Below are positions 1-8,947 of a stretch of 64,000 bases of DNA, piece after piece. The notes under the pieces were generated by a model. It was not told where the DNA came from. It saw only the letters and a list, made by a program, of their open reading frames with translations, and did no database searches. The translations under genes and the position numbers were made by a program. Each line of letters begins with the position of its first letter. Position 1 is the first letter of the stretch. Origin of the DNA: Pseudomonas vancouverensis (GTDB lineage Bacteria > Pseudomonadota > Gammaproteobacteria > Pseudomonadales > Pseudomonadaceae); the NCBI RefSeq assembly GCF_004348895.1, contig NZ_RRZK01000019.1, positions 124,001 to 188,000 on the forward strand, given 5' to 3'.

Positions 1-321
1 ATTCTGGTGGAATCTGGCGGCGACAATCTTTCTGCGACCTTCAGCCCGGAGCTGTCCGACCTGACGATCTACGTGATCGACGTATCCGCCGGCGACAAGC
101 TGCCGCGCAAAGGCGGCCCGGGCATCTGCAAATCCGATCTGCTGGTGATCAACAAGATCGACCTGGCGCCCTTGGTAGGCGCATCGCTGTCGATGATGGA
201 CAGCGACACGACACGCATGCGCAACGGCAAGCCGTTCGTCTTCAGTAACCAGAAAACCGGCCAGGGCCTGGAAGAGATCATCGCCTTCATCGAACGCCAG
301 GGCCTGCTGACCGCCGCCTGA
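1..321 (+). CDS. ureG: Urease accessory GTPase UreG, C-terminal part (cut by window start)
   Basis: UreG is the SIMIBI-class GTPase that, with UreD, UreF and UreE, delivers nickel to apo-urease in the cytoplasm. Only the last 106 residues are here; the frame is open from base 1, so the P-loop half lies outside the window. Visible family features are the ESGGDNL stretch, the switch region near [11 protein letters not shown] and the guanine-specificity motif NKID in [15 protein letters not shown]. It ends 29 bp before the HupE/UreJ gene on the same strand, which fits the tail of a urease operon. The family assignment is firm because these motifs are strongly conserved in UreG. Confidence 0.95.
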   Translation: MLVESGGDNLSATFSPELSDLTIYVIDVSAGDKLPRKGGPGICKSDLLVINKIDLAPLVGASLSMMDSDTTRMRNGKPFVFSNQKTGQGLEEIIAFIERQGLLTAA

Positions 322-350
322 TCACGACTTATCAACAAGGAAGCTCAACC

Positions 351-923
351 ATGACACTCCAGCGCATTCTTGGCGCCCTCGCCCTGCTGCTGACCCCGGC
401 CATCGCCTTTGCCCATCCCGGGCACGGTGACAACGGTTTGATCGCCGGCATCAGTCACCCGCTCGGCGGTCTCGACCACTTGCTGGCGATGCTCGCCGTG
501 GGTCTGTGGGCGGCACAACAGCAAGGCGCGGCGCGCTGGGCGCTGCCCTGCACCTTCGTCGGCACCATGTTGCTCGGCGGGTTGCTCGGTTTTGAAGGGC
601 TGAACCTGCCGGCGCTGGAGAGCGGGATTGCCGCATCGGTGCTGGCGCTGGGCCTGGCGGTGGCCTTGGCGGTGCGCCCGCCGTTGAGCCTGGCGGTGGC
701 CGCAACGGCGCTGTTTGCCTTGTTTCACGGTGTGGCTCACGGCCTGGAGCTGCCTGACATGTCGAGTCCGTGGGCGTATGCGGCAGGTTTCGTGGCGGCA
801 ACAGCAGCGCTGCATACGGCCGGATATGCCGTAGTACGGGTGTTGCCTCAGGCCGCTGCGCCACTGGTGCGAATTGCAGGTGCGGCCTCGGCGGCGATGG
901 GTGTGTGGTTGTTGGCGGGTTGA
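351..923 (+). CDS. ureJ: HupE/UreJ family membrane protein
   Basis: A 190-residue membrane protein with a cleavable-looking signal (residues 1-21, ending AFA) followed by several hydrophobic helices. The HupE/UreJ histidine signatures are present: HPGHGD just after the signal, HPLGGLDHL around residues 36-44 and FHGVAHG around 124-130. Family members are thought to carry Ni or Co across the inner membrane for urease or hydrogenase maturation; that role is inherited from the family. A GGAAG ribosome site lies about 7 bases before the ATG. Its place directly behind ureG supports nickel supply to urease. The symbol ureJ is chosen from this context. Confidence 0.85.
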   Translation: MTLQRILGALALLLTPAIAFAHPGHGDNGLIAGISHPLGGLDHLLAMLAVGLWAAQQQGAARWALPCTFVGTMLLGGLLGFEGLNLPALESGIAASVLALGLAVALAVRPPLSLAVAATALFALFHGVAHGLELPDMSSPWAYAAGFVAATAALHTAGYAVVRVLPQAAAPLVRIAGAASAAMGVWLLAG

Positions 924-947
924 TTCACTGGCGCCTGCATTGGCCTC

Positions 948-1036
948 ATCGCGAGCAAGCTCGCTCCCACGGGTTGTATGTTGCTCACATCATCGTGGAT
1001 CGGCACAAATCCTGTGGGAGCGAGCTTGCTCGCGAT
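948..1036. repeat. REP pair (inverted, BIME-like)
   Basis: Two copies of the pseudomonad REP core lie in opposite orientation, ATCGCGAGCAAGCTCGCTCC at 948-967 and its complement at 1014-1036, about 43 bases apart. They can form a long hairpin between ureJ and the epimerase gene. Such pairs are mobilised by RAYT transposases and may act as mRNA stabilisers or attenuators. Confidence 0.85.
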
Positions 1037-1113
1037 GACGGCCTGACAGCCACCACACCTCTCAGGCCTGTTAACATGTCGCGCAATCAACCCTGCCGTG
1101 ACGACGCCAGCCA

Positions 1114-2247
1114 ATGCCGCCTGTTTCCCGCTCCGCCTCCCAGCCTGAATTGACCACCCTGTTTGCCTCGGTGCAACAGCACTTTGTGGACGTCATCGTG
1201 CCGCTCTGGCAAGGCCCGGGCTGGAACGCCGACATGGCGTTGCCTTACGAGGCGCTGGATGGCGAACACCGGCCACTGCCGCCTCAACGCTACCGGGCCA
1301 TGGCCTGCGCAAGGCAGTTGTACCTGTTTGCCAGCCTGATCGGTCAGGTGCCCGGCGCAGAGGAACGTGCCAGCGCGCTGTTCCGCTCCCTGCAGCGGCA
1401 CTTTCACGATGCCGAGCACGGTGGCTGGTTCTACAGCATCGACGCCCAGGGCCTGCCGCAGGATCAACGCAAAGACCTGTACACCCATGCCTTCATTCTG
1501 TTCGCCTGTGCCCACTATTGGGACAAGGTCCGTGAGCCGTTGGTGGAGTCGGTACTCAACGCCTGCCTGGAAGTCATCGCGCAGCGCTTCGCAACAGGCG
1601 ACGGCCTTTACGACGCTGTGCTCGACCGTGACTGGTCGTCACTGGCCAGCGGCCCGTTGCAAAACCCGCTGATGCACCTGGCCGAGGCCTTCCTCGCCAC
1701 ACTGGCGGTACGCGAAGACCCTGCGGTGCAACAGGCCCTCGTCGAGTTATGCACAGCCATGCAGGCGCGCTTCATCGATCCGCAACAGAGCGTGTTGATG
1801 GAAAAACCGCTGGGCTCTGTGGATAACTGGTTTGAACCGGGTCATCAGTTCGAATGGTATTACTTGCTGGAGTCCTCCGAGCTGCTGCGCGGTTGCGCCC
1901 TGCATGCCTCGCTGGAACGGGCTTTTGCGTTCACCGAGCAATTGGGTGTCGATCAACAGACCGGCGCTGTGCGGGCCATGCTCGACCTCGGGCCGAACGG
2001 CGGCACCCGCGATGCCACGCAGCGCATCTGGGCCCAGGCCGAATACCTGCGCGCCTTGACCTTGCGCCCAGACAGCGAGGCCCATGTCCTGCGTCAGTTG
2101 CAGGCGTTGCAGCAACGCTCGCTGCACGCTGGTGGCTGGTATGAGTGCCGGGATGAGCACGGGGCAGTGAGCCGTCGCGATATGCCGTCGACCACGCCTT
2201 ATCACCTGGCGACCTGCTATCGCGGTTTGGCTGAGTATCTTGGCTGA
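1114..2247 (+). CDS. AGE family epimerase/isomerase
   Basis: A 377-residue protein of the N-acylglucosamine 2-epimerase superfamily (alpha/alpha six-barrel). Members interconvert aldoses and ketoses or epimerise at C2, for example mannose to fructose. Recognisable blocks are YRAMACARQLYLFA (60-73), GGWFYSID (103-110), THAFILFACAHYW (124-136), the catalytic-histidine motif EPGHQFEW with His244, and the C-terminal TPYHLATCYRGL with His364, the second histidine of the family. Which sugar it acts on cannot be read from sequence; mannose isomerase or AGE-like are the likely choices. The ATG at 1114 gives the usual length. It stands alone between two REP pairs. Confidence 0.85.
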   Translation: MPPVSRSASQPELTTLFASVQQHFVDVIVPLWQGPGWNADMALPYEALDGEHRPLPPQRYRAMACARQLYLFASLIGQVPGAEERASALFRSLQRHFHDAEHGGWFYSIDAQGLPQDQRKDLYTHAFILFACAHYWDKVREPLVESVLNACLEVIAQRFATGDGLYDAVLDRDWSSLASGPLQNPLMHLAEAFLATLAVREDPAVQQALVELCTAMQARFIDPQQSVLMEKPLGSVDNWFEPGHQFEWYYLLESSELLRGCALHASLERAFAFTEQLGVDQQTGAVRAMLDLGPNGGTRDATQRIWAQAEYLRALTLRPDSEAHVLRQLQALQQRSLHAGGWYECRDEHGAVSRRDMPSTTPYHLATCYRGLAEYLG

Positions 2248-2260
2248 CTGATCCGGCGCT

Positions 2261-2311
2261 TTCGCGAGCAAGCTCGCTCCCATCAGGTCTTCAGTGAGCT
2301 TGCTCGCGAAG
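2261..2311. repeat. REP pair downstream of the epimerase gene
   Basis: Two inverted REP cores, TTCGCGAGCAAGCTCGCTCC at 2261-2280 and GAGCTTGCTCGCGAA near 2296-2311, form a hairpin between the convergent epimerase and cation transporter genes. It may serve as a bidirectional transcript end. Confidence 0.8.
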
Positions 2312-2324
2312 GAACCGCCGCTCC

Positions 2325-3230
2325 TCACTCAATCCACTTGCGATCGCCGGTAAAGCTGATGGTCAGCCATCGCGCGGCATCCGGTTCGCCAAGTTTCGCG
2401 GAAATCTCCTCGCGCAAACTGTCCAGTTGCCCTACGCCGTCGAGCCAGTAATCCTTCGGCAAAACGATGTGAATTTCGATGAAACACGCACGCCCGTGCC
2501 TCTGAACGTAAGAAATGTAGTCGTCGAAACCGTGCTCGACCTTGACCACGTCCATCACCTGCCGCACCTTCTCGTCCAACTGGTTCGGGGCAATGCCCAA
2601 CACATCGCGCAACGCCGGACCGAGAATCTTGTAGGCCGGGGGCAGCATGCCCAAGGCCAGCAGAATCAGGATCATCGGGTCGACGTACACCGCCCACTCG
2701 TCATAGCCCTGGGTCTTGAGCAACAGCGCGATGAGGAAACTCACCAGCAGCCCTGCCGACAACATCGCATCCACCAGCCAACTGATGTTGTCGAAGCCGA
2801 TCAGCGATGAGTTGAGCGTGCGATTGCGATGACGGACGTAGAAGTAATAAATGAGTTCGATGACGGTGAAGACCGCCGCATAGACGATCACCAGCCCCAG
2901 TACGACCTCGCGGCCCCCGCTCAAAATCCCGAACACACCGTTGAGAAAGGCATAGATGGCGACGAGGAAAATGAAACTGCCCTCGATCACCAGCACCATG
3001 GGTTCCAGATGCCAGGAGCCGAACTGGAAGCGTTGATTGCTCTCCTTGGCGATCAGCCGCGAGGTGATCAGCATCAACACCTTGATGAATGCCGCGATCA
3101 GCGAAAAGAAGCCATCGAAGAGGATCGACTGGGCGCCCGAGACAAACCCGGTGATGATCCCGGCGAAGGTCACGATCAGCATCAGGAATGTGGATTGCTT
3201 GAGCAGGTTCTGCTCGATTCGATTGCGCAC
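2325..3230 (-). CDS. Cation diffusion facilitator family transporter
   Basis: A 301-residue inner-membrane protein that looks like the cation diffusion facilitator family, which exchange divalent metals (Zn, Fe, Mn, Co) for protons. The N-terminal two thirds are hydrophobic, with about five to six membrane helices. The first metal-site helix shows SILFDGFFSLIAA around residues 35-47, and a second conserved aspartate lies in WLVDAMLSAG. A cytoplasmic C-terminal domain follows, with a pattern such as YVQRHGRACFIEIHIVLP typical of the CDF dimerisation domain. The metal cannot be inferred. The start is the first ATG and is preceded by GGAGATCC. Confidence 0.85.
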   Translation of the reverse strand: MRNRIEQNLLKQSTFLMLIVTFAGIITGFVSGAQSILFDGFFSLIAAFIKVLMLITSRLIAKESNQRFQFGSWHLEPMVLVIEGSFIFLVAIYAFLNGVFGILSGGREVVLGLVIVYAAVFTVIELIYYFYVRHRNRTLNSSLIGFDNISWLVDAMLSAGLLVSFLIALLLKTQGYDEWAVYVDPMILILLALGMLPPAYKILGPALRDVLGIAPNQLDEKVRQVMDVVKVEHGFDDYISYVQRHGRACFIEIHIVLPKDYWLDGVGQLDSLREEISAKLGEPDAARWLTISFTGDRKWIE

Positions 3231-3322
3231 CGGATCTCCTCGAAAACCTCTAAACCGCCGCTTGTGGCGATTTGCTTGAGGGAGGAGTCTAGCTGATGTC
3301 CGGCGTTGTCAGTTTCGACGTC

Positions 3323-3397
3323 ATCGCGAGCAAGCTCGCTCCCACACCGGATTTGTGATCACCGGAAAATCAATGTGGGAGCGAGCTTGCTCGCGAT
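3323..3397. repeat. REP pair between the transporter and the dehydrogenase gene
   Basis: Inverted REP cores at 3323-3345 and 3375-3397 flank about 29 bases. The pair ends 15 bases before the stop codon of the minus-strand dehydrogenase gene, so it forms the 3' end of that transcript. Confidence 0.85.
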
Positions 3398-3412
3398 GGC
3401 CGTGACGCGGTC

Positions 3413-4174
3413 TTAAGCCTTGCGCTCGATGGCAAACCCGGCCCAGCTCTGGCTTACCGGCATCAGCTCCAGGGTGTTGATGTTGATGTGCGCCGGGGCA
3501 TTGAGAATCCAGAAAATGGTCTCGGCGATGTCTTGCGGCTGGATCGGCTCCGCACCGGCGTAGGTGGCGTCGTAACGCGCCTGGTCGCCGGCAAAACGCA
3601 CCAGCGAGAACTCGCTTTCGCACAGGCCGGGCTCGAGGTTGCTGACGCGCACGCCAGTGCCTTGCAAGTCACAGCGCAGGCTCAGGGAGAACTGTTGCAC
3701 GAAGGCCTTGGTCCCGCCATACACGTGGCTGCCCGGATACGGATAGTTGCCAGCGACCGAGCCCAGGTTGACGATACCGGCGCCACGGCCGTGGGCAATC
3801 AGGCGCGGCAACAACAGGCGCGTGCTGTACATCAGGCCCTTGATGTTGGTATCGACCATGGTGTCCCAGTCGTCAAGGCTGCACTTGGGCGCCGGATCAG
3901 CACCCAGGGCCAGCCCCGCGTTGTTGATCAGCCCGCGCAGCTTGGCGAACGACGGCGGCAGGTTGGCAATGGCCTCTTCCATGGCCTTGCGGTCACGTAC
4001 ATCGAGCACCAGGCCATGGACCTCGGTCTGCTTCGACAGCTCGGCGCACAGCGCATTGAGGCGTTCTTCACGACGGCCGGTCAGCACCAGTTTCCAGCCG
4101 GCCTCGGCAAAACGACGGGCACAGGCTTCACCAAAACCGGAAGTTGCGCCGGTAATAAACAGGGTGTTGGACAT
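3413..4174 (-). CDS. SDR family NAD(P)-dependent oxidoreductase (YdfG-like)
   Basis: A 253-residue classical short-chain dehydrogenase. The cofactor motif GATSGFGE is at residues 9-16, NNAG at 84-87, the catalytic serine at 139 and the YxxxK pair at Tyr152 and Lys156. The arginines in LTGRREERL after beta-2 suggest NADP(H) preference. The whole resembles YdfG, an NADP-dependent 3-hydroxy acid dehydrogenase acting on L-serine, L-allo-threonine and 3-hydroxypropionate, but substrate cannot be fixed from sequence. A GGAG ribosome site lies just before the ATG. The gene is monocistronic, with the DnaA-box region upstream. Confidence 0.85.
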   Translation of the reverse strand: MSNTLFITGATSGFGEACARRFAEAGWKLVLTGRREERLNALCAELSKQTEVHGLVLDVRDRKAMEEAIANLPPSFAKLRGLINNAGLALGADPAPKCSLDDWDTMVDTNIKGLMYSTRLLLPRLIAHGRGAGIVNLGSVAGNYPYPGSHVYGGTKAFVQQFSLSLRCDLQGTGVRVSNLEPGLCESEFSLVRFAGDQARYDATYAGAEPIQPQDIAETIFWILNAPAHININTLELMPVSQSWAGFAIERKA

Positions 4175-4924
4175 CGTGTTCTCCTAGCTGTGGCTGAGTA
4201 CCAGCCATTGGAATAGAAAATCAGCAGGCAGCATGCCCGCCCTTGTCCGGAGCAGCAACCACCACGCAGCTGTTCAAAAAACGAACAACCCAGTCAATCC
4301 CGCAGCGACCGTGGCTTGCAGCCATGTGCGCGCACGTTATCCACAGGCCGATCCACAGTCTTTGGGGGCAAGTGGAAAAGCTGTAAGCCGCTGCCCATAT
4401 GGCTTTGCGAGTGTTTTCGAAAGTTTTTTGCTTGACCCTCAAGGGTCCCCCGTGTTGCCCCTGTCCAATTTCTCGACCACACGGTCAAACCGACAATGGC
4501 GCGAGGCCAGTAACTACGGCCTTCAGCCAGGTCTTTCCAGAGTTTAGTCACAGACTTATCCACAGGCTTGTCCACTCGGTTCGGGCCTGCTTCAGGCACC
4601 AACAAAAAGGTTGACAAAGTGCACTCCTGCTCCCTCAAAAACACCTGCTCAAAAAACAACCACCGCTCTGCAAGCCACGCTTTGCAAGGCTTTCAGCCAG
4701 CTACTCCCACGTTATTCACAGCCAGTTCCACAGCAAACGGGGACAAGTCAAAACGATGACAAAACAACGATTTGCAGCGGCTTTATGTCGCGCTTTCGGA
4801 GCTTTGGAATATTGTTTTCCACAATTTCCCGCAGGCCCATTCAAAAACCTGCGGGGAGTGCTACTTGGGAGATGTAAAAAGCCCCGACGATTGCTCGCCG
4901 GGGCTTGTGCATAACATTAAAAAC
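4175..4924. other. Non-coding region with DnaA-box-like cluster
   Basis: About 750 bases with no convincing gene; the short open frames overlap one another, lack ribosome sites and have no recognisable product. It contains TTATCCACA at 4337-4345 and 4556-4564, TTATTCACA at 4712-4720 and TTTTCCACA at 4815-4823, all on the plus strand. TTATCCACA is the consensus DnaA box. The first three are each followed, at the same offset of 15 bases, by TCCACA or TCCACT (4352, 4571, 4727), so each unit looks like a strong box plus a weaker one 12 bases further on. A role in DnaA titration or control of initiation is inference. Confidence 0.6.
4877..4906 (-). terminator. Rho-independent terminator of the bra operon
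   Basis: Inverted arms AAGCCCCG and CGGGGCTT enclose a short loop. Read on the minus strand, the hairpin is followed by a run of T, 20 bases or so after the braG stop codon. Confidence 0.85.
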
Positions 4925-5641
4925 TCAATGACCGCCGAGGTAAGCGTTGCGCACATCCTCGTTGACCAACAACTCCTTGCCGCTGCCGGTCATGCGGATT
5001 TCTCCGTTGACCATCACATAGGCCCGGTCCGACAGGCGCAAGGCATGGTTGGCATTCTGTTCCACGAGGAAAATGGTCATGCCGGTCTTGGCCAGTTCCC
5101 GCAGGGTCGCGAAGATCTGTTTGACCACGATTGGCGCCAACCCAAGGCTTGGTTCGTCGAGCAACAGCAGCTTGGGTCGACTCATCAAGGCTCGGGCGAT
5201 GGCGAGCATTTGCTGCTCGCCGCCGGACATGGTCATTGCACGCTGAGTGCGTCGCTCTTCCAGCCGCGGAAACAGCTCGAACATGCGCTGCATGTCTTCC
5301 TTGGCGTATTTGTCACCGATCGGGATGGTGCCCATCAGCAGGTTTTCCTCGACGGTCATGTCGGGGAACACCCGGCGCCCTTCCGGCGATTGTGCGATGC
5401 CGTTGGAAGCGATGTAGTGGGATGACTTGTGGGTAATGTCCACGCCTTGATAGAGGATCTGCCCGTCCGCCGCACGCGGCTGACCGAAGATCGACATCAG
5501 CAGCGTCGACTTGCCCGCGCCGTTGGAGCCGATCAGGCTGACGGTTTCCCCTTCGTTGATGTGCAGCGAGACTTTTTTCAGGGCCTGGATCGGCCCGTAA
5601 AAAACGTCCAGCTCCTTGAGCTCGAGGATAGGTGCGGTCAT
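4925..5641 (-). CDS. braG: Branched-chain amino acid ABC transporter ATPase BraG/LivF
   Basis: A 238-residue ABC ATPase, the second nucleotide-binding subunit of the high-affinity Leu/Ile/Val importer. Walker A is GSNGAGKST near residues 38-46, the signature is MSGGEQQ, Walker B is LLLLDEPSLGL, and a switch histidine follows in VEQNANHAL. It lacks the C-terminal extension seen in LivG, as expected for LivF. Its ATG overlaps the braF stop by 4 bases (ATGA), which indicates translational coupling. It is the last gene of the five-gene operon and is followed by a terminator. Confidence 0.95.
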   Translation of the reverse strand: MTAPILELKELDVFYGPIQALKKVSLHINEGETVSLIGSNGAGKSTLLMSIFGQPRAADGQILYQGVDITHKSSHYIASNGIAQSPEGRRVFPDMTVEENLLMGTIPIGDKYAKEDMQRMFELFPRLEERRTQRAMTMSGGEQQMLAIARALMSRPKLLLLDEPSLGLAPIVVKQIFATLRELAKTGMTIFLVEQNANHALRLSDRAYVMVNGEIRMTGSGKELLVNEDVRNAYLGGH

Positions 5642-6510
5642 ACCACCTCCTCTTCGTCGGCGCCCAGGTAGGCGGCAATCACTTTCGGGTCGTTACGTAT
5701 CGCGTCGGGCCCGCCCTCGGCAATCACAATGCCGTGGTCCAGCACCACGATGTGGTCGGAAATACTCATCACCATGCCCATGTCGTGTTCGATCAGCACC
5801 ACGGTCAGATCGTGCTCGTCGCGCAGCAGCCGGATCATCGCGCTCAGCGCTTCGGTTTCCTGAGGGTTGAGGCCGGCGGCCGGTTCGTCGAGGCAGATGA
5901 TCTGTGGCCGCGTGCACATGGCCCGGGCGATTTCCAGGCGGCGTTGCTGGCCGTAGGACAGTTCACCGGCCAGTCGGTTGGCGCAGTCCACCAGGTCCAC
6001 CACCTCCAGCCAGTAGAACGCATGGTCCAGCGCGTCGCTTTCAGCCTTGCGGTAGCCCTTGGTGTTGAGAATGCCGGCGAGCATGCTGCGGTTGACCCAC
6101 ATGTGCTGGGCCACCAGCAGGTTTTCCAGCACCGACATTTCCTTGAACAGGCGAATGTTCTGGAAGGTCCGCGCCAGCCCGGCACGGTTGACCAGGTGCG
6201 TGCCGCCGAACATCTTGTAGTACAGGCGGCTGGCGAAGGATCGCGGCGAAACGAAATCGGTCGGTTTGAACGACTCGCCCAGCAGCTTGATGACGTTGGT
6301 CTTGTCGCCGCGCACATTGAGTTCGATCTTGCCGCCGCTGGCCTTGTAGAACCCGGTCAGGCAGTTGAACACCGTGGTCTTGCCGGCGCCGTTGGGGCCG
6401 ATCAGGGCGAAGATGGAATTGCGCTCGACCTTCAGGCTGACATCGTTCAACGCCTTGATGCCGCCGAAGTGCATCATCAGTTTTTCGACACTGAGTACGA
6501 CTTCGCTCAT
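5638..6510 (-). CDS. braF: Branched-chain amino acid ABC transporter ATPase BraF/LivG
   Basis: A 290-residue ABC ATPase. Walker A is GPNGAGKTT, the signature LSYGQQRRLEIARA and Walker B IICLDEPAAGLNP, followed by the switch histidine in VVLIEHDMGMVM. The C-terminal end carries the usual LivG tail (IRNDPKVIAAYLGADEEE). It powers uptake together with BraG at the inner face of the membrane. It overlaps braE upstream and braG downstream by 4 bases each, so the three are translationally coupled. Confidence 0.95.
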   Translation of the reverse strand: MSEVVLSVEKLMMHFGGIKALNDVSLKVERNSIFALIGPNGAGKTTVFNCLTGFYKASGGKIELNVRGDKTNVIKLLGESFKPTDFVSPRSFASRLYYKMFGGTHLVNRAGLARTFQNIRLFKEMSVLENLLVAQHMWVNRSMLAGILNTKGYRKAESDALDHAFYWLEVVDLVDCANRLAGELSYGQQRRLEIARAMCTRPQIICLDEPAAGLNPQETEALSAMIRLLRDEHDLTVVLIEHDMGMVMSISDHIVVLDHGIVIAEGGPDAIRNDPKVIAAYLGADEEEVV

Positions 6511-7790
6511 GGCGCTACTCCTTTACGCGGGGTCACACCGGTACGGCTGATCCGAATCAGGCCGCGCGGTCGCCAGATCATCATCAACACCATCAGGATG
6601 CCGAACAGCAGGACTCGGTACTCGGCGAAACCACGCAACAGTTCCGGCGCCACGGTCAGCACGAAGGCTGCGATCACGACGCCAATGGTCGAACCCATGC
6701 CACCCAGCACGACGATGGCCAGAATCAGCGCCGACTCGAAGAAGGTGAAGGAGGTCGGGTTGACGAAGCCTTGGTAGGTGGCGAAGAACACGCCCGCCAG
6801 ACCGGCCGTGGATGCACCGATGGTGAACGCCGAGAGCTTGACCAGTACGTGGTTCAGGCCCATGGAGCGGCAGGCGATTTCGTCTTCACGCAGGGCTTCC
6901 CAGGCGCGGCCCACCGGCATTTTCACCAGGCGATGCTTGATGTACAGCACAGCCAGTACCACCAGGAACAACACGGTGTAGATGAAGTAATACTTCACGT
7001 CCGGGTTGTAGGCGAGGCCGAAGAACTCGTGGAAAGGTACACCACCGTCCTTCGCGCGCTTGCCGAACTCCAGGCCGAAGAAGGTCGGCAGTGGTGCCGG
7101 CATGCCGTTCGGGCCGCCGGTCAGGGACAGCCAGTTGTTGAGGATCAGCCGGATGATTTCACCAAAGCCCAGGGTCACGATTGCCAGGTAGTCACCGTGC
7201 AGGCGCAATACCGGGAAGCCGAGGATGCACCCCGCCAGCCCGGCGGTGATCGCCGCCAGCGGCAACACCGTCCAGAACCCCAGCCCCAGGTACTGGTAAC
7301 CCAGCGCCAGGCCATAGGCACCGATGGCATAAAACGCCACATAACCCAGATCGAGCAGACCGGCCAGGCCGACCACGATGTTCAGCCCCAACCCCAGCAG
7401 CACGTAGATCAAGCCAAGGATGACCACACCCAGCAGATAGGAGTTGGAGAAGAACGGGAACACCACGGCGATCAGGATGACCAGCGGGATGACCCAGCGC
7501 AGCCGCGACTTGTAGTCGGGCGGCAGCACGTGAACACCGGAGCCGGTGACCTCGAACCCTTCGAGGATCCTCAGGCCCTTGGGCGTTTGCAGGAACAGGC
7601 TCAAGGCAAAACGACCGGCCATGACGATGGCGACAATCCAGGCCACCCGGGTCGGTTCCATGATGAAGCTGTAGCCGTCGAGCACGACGCCGACGATCGG
7701 GCCGAACACGATCAGGGCAATGAGGCCGGCAAGAATCGCGTCAACCAGGCTTTTTTTGATATCGATTGTTTTATGAGTGGTTGAAGACAT
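6507..7790 (-). CDS. braE: Branched-chain amino acid ABC transporter permease BraE/LivM
   Basis: A 427-residue permease of the LivM family. The first roughly 100 residues form the extra N-terminal segment found in proteobacterial LivM proteins, with two hydrophobic stretches. The remaining multi-helix permease core includes GLNIVVGLAGLLDLGYVAF and the cytoplasmic EAA-like loop around GRAWEALREDEIACRSMGL that contacts the ATPase. It pairs with BraD to make the channel. It starts 3 bases after the braD stop and overlaps braF by 4 bases. Confidence 0.95.
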   Translation of the reverse strand: MSSTTHKTIDIKKSLVDAILAGLIALIVFGPIVGVVLDGYSFIMEPTRVAWIVAIVMAGRFALSLFLQTPKGLRILEGFEVTGSGVHVLPPDYKSRLRWVIPLVILIAVVFPFFSNSYLLGVVILGLIYVLLGLGLNIVVGLAGLLDLGYVAFYAIGAYGLALGYQYLGLGFWTVLPLAAITAGLAGCILGFPVLRLHGDYLAIVTLGFGEIIRLILNNWLSLTGGPNGMPAPLPTFFGLEFGKRAKDGGVPFHEFFGLAYNPDVKYYFIYTVLFLVVLAVLYIKHRLVKMPVGRAWEALREDEIACRSMGLNHVLVKLSAFTIGASTAGLAGVFFATYQGFVNPTSFTFFESALILAIVVLGGMGSTIGVVIAAFVLTVAPELLRGFAEYRVLLFGILMVLMMIWRPRGLIRISRTGVTPRKGVAP

Positions 7791-7793
7791 CGC

Positions 7794-8708
7794 TTACACC
7801 TTCGACACAAGAGGACGGCCGAGCAGGCCTTGAGGCCGAAAGACCAGAACGAGGACCAGCAGCGAGAAACTGAACACGTCCTTGTAGTCCGAGTTGACCA
7901 GGCCGGAGAACAGCGACTCGGAAATGCCGAGAATGATCCCGCCAAGCATGGCGCCAGGCAGCGAACCGATCCCGCCGAGCACTGCGGCGGTGAACGCCTT
8001 GATGCCGATGACAAAGCCTGCGTAGAAGTCGAAGGTGCCGTAGTTCATGGTGATCAGCACGCCGGCCAGGGCCGCCATCGCTGCACCGATGATGAACACG
8101 TAGGAAATCACCCGGTCGGTGTTGATCCCCAGGATCGAGGCCATCTTGCGGTCTTGCTGGGTGGCACGGCACATGCGGCCGAGCTTGGTGTACTTGATGA
8201 TGTAGGTGAGCAGGGCCATCCCGGCGAAAGCAGCGACCAGGATGAAGATCTTGGTGTAGGTGAGCTGGACGAAGCCGCTGCCGACTTCGACGCGCCATGC
8301 ACCGGTGAGCAAGGTGGGTACGCCTTGTTGTTTGGCACCCTGGGCGATCTGTGCATAGTTTTGCAGGATCAGCGAAATCCCGATGGCGCTGATCAGCGGT
8401 GCCAGCCGGGTGGAGTTGCGCAGTGGTTTGTAGGCAATACGTTCAATGACCCAGCCATACACCCCCGTGACGACGATGGTGAAGACCAGTGTGCCGAGCA
8501 TCAGCAGCGGGAAGGATTCAATACCGAAGTAAGCCAGCAGAGCCAGACTGATTGCCGCGAGGTAAGCGGAAATCATGTAAACCTCGCCGTGGGCGAAGTT
8601 GATCATGCCAATGATGCCATAGACCATTGTGTAGCCGATGGCGATCAGGCCATAGACCGACCCGAGGGTCAGGCCGTTGACCAGTTGCTGCAGGAAAATA
8701 CCATCCAT
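7794..8708 (-). CDS. braD: Branched-chain amino acid ABC transporter permease BraD/LivH
   Basis: A 304-residue permease, hydrophobic throughout. Its N-terminus (LQQLVNGLTLGSVYGLIAIG) and the segment GMINFAHGEVYMISAY are typical of LivH. The cytoplasmic loop LGRMCRATQQDRKMASILGI is the ATPase-coupling motif. It lies 239 bases downstream of braC, with a REP element in the gap. This spacing and element could explain lower expression of the membrane genes than of the binding protein. Confidence 0.95.
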   Translation of the reverse strand: MDGIFLQQLVNGLTLGSVYGLIAIGYTMVYGIIGMINFAHGEVYMISAYLAAISLALLAYFGIESFPLLMLGTLVFTIVVTGVYGWVIERIAYKPLRNSTRLAPLISAIGISLILQNYAQIAQGAKQQGVPTLLTGAWRVEVGSGFVQLTYTKIFILVAAFAGMALLTYIIKYTKLGRMCRATQQDRKMASILGINTDRVISYVFIIGAAMAALAGVLITMNYGTFDFYAGFVIGIKAFTAAVLGGIGSLPGAMLGGIILGISESLFSGLVNSDYKDVFSFSLLVLVLVFRPQGLLGRPLVSKV

Positions 8709-8824
8709 AACGCAATCTCACGCAATGAGAACCTGCACATATGTCTGCGCGGTTCTTCTAAGGAAAATACAGATTTACGTCGGAGCAATGTCAGAGCGCG
8801 ATCACCCAGGCTTCCACATCCTCC

Positions 8825-8913
8825 TGTGGGAGCGAGCTTGCTCGCGAAAGCGGTGTATCAGCTACCGTTGATGGCGACTGACACCCGCATTCGCAAGCAA
8901 GCCCGCTACCACA
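8825..8913. repeat. REP element plus degenerate partner between braC and braD
   Basis: A full REP core (GTGGGAGCGAGCTTGCTCGC) starts at 8825, and a diverged inverted partner TCGCAAGCAAGCCCGCTACC starts at 8891. Lying inside the operon after the binding-protein gene, it is placed like REP elements that protect upstream mRNA from 3' decay. Confidence 0.75.
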
Positions 8914-8947
8914 GGGGTTTGTGGCGTTCAGATGATCGCGTCAGCCC

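Noticed and set aside
4294..4659. Minus-strand 121-codon frame in the DnaA-box region
   Set aside because: Composition is not protein-like, no ribosome site is seen, and competing frames cover the same DNA on both strands.
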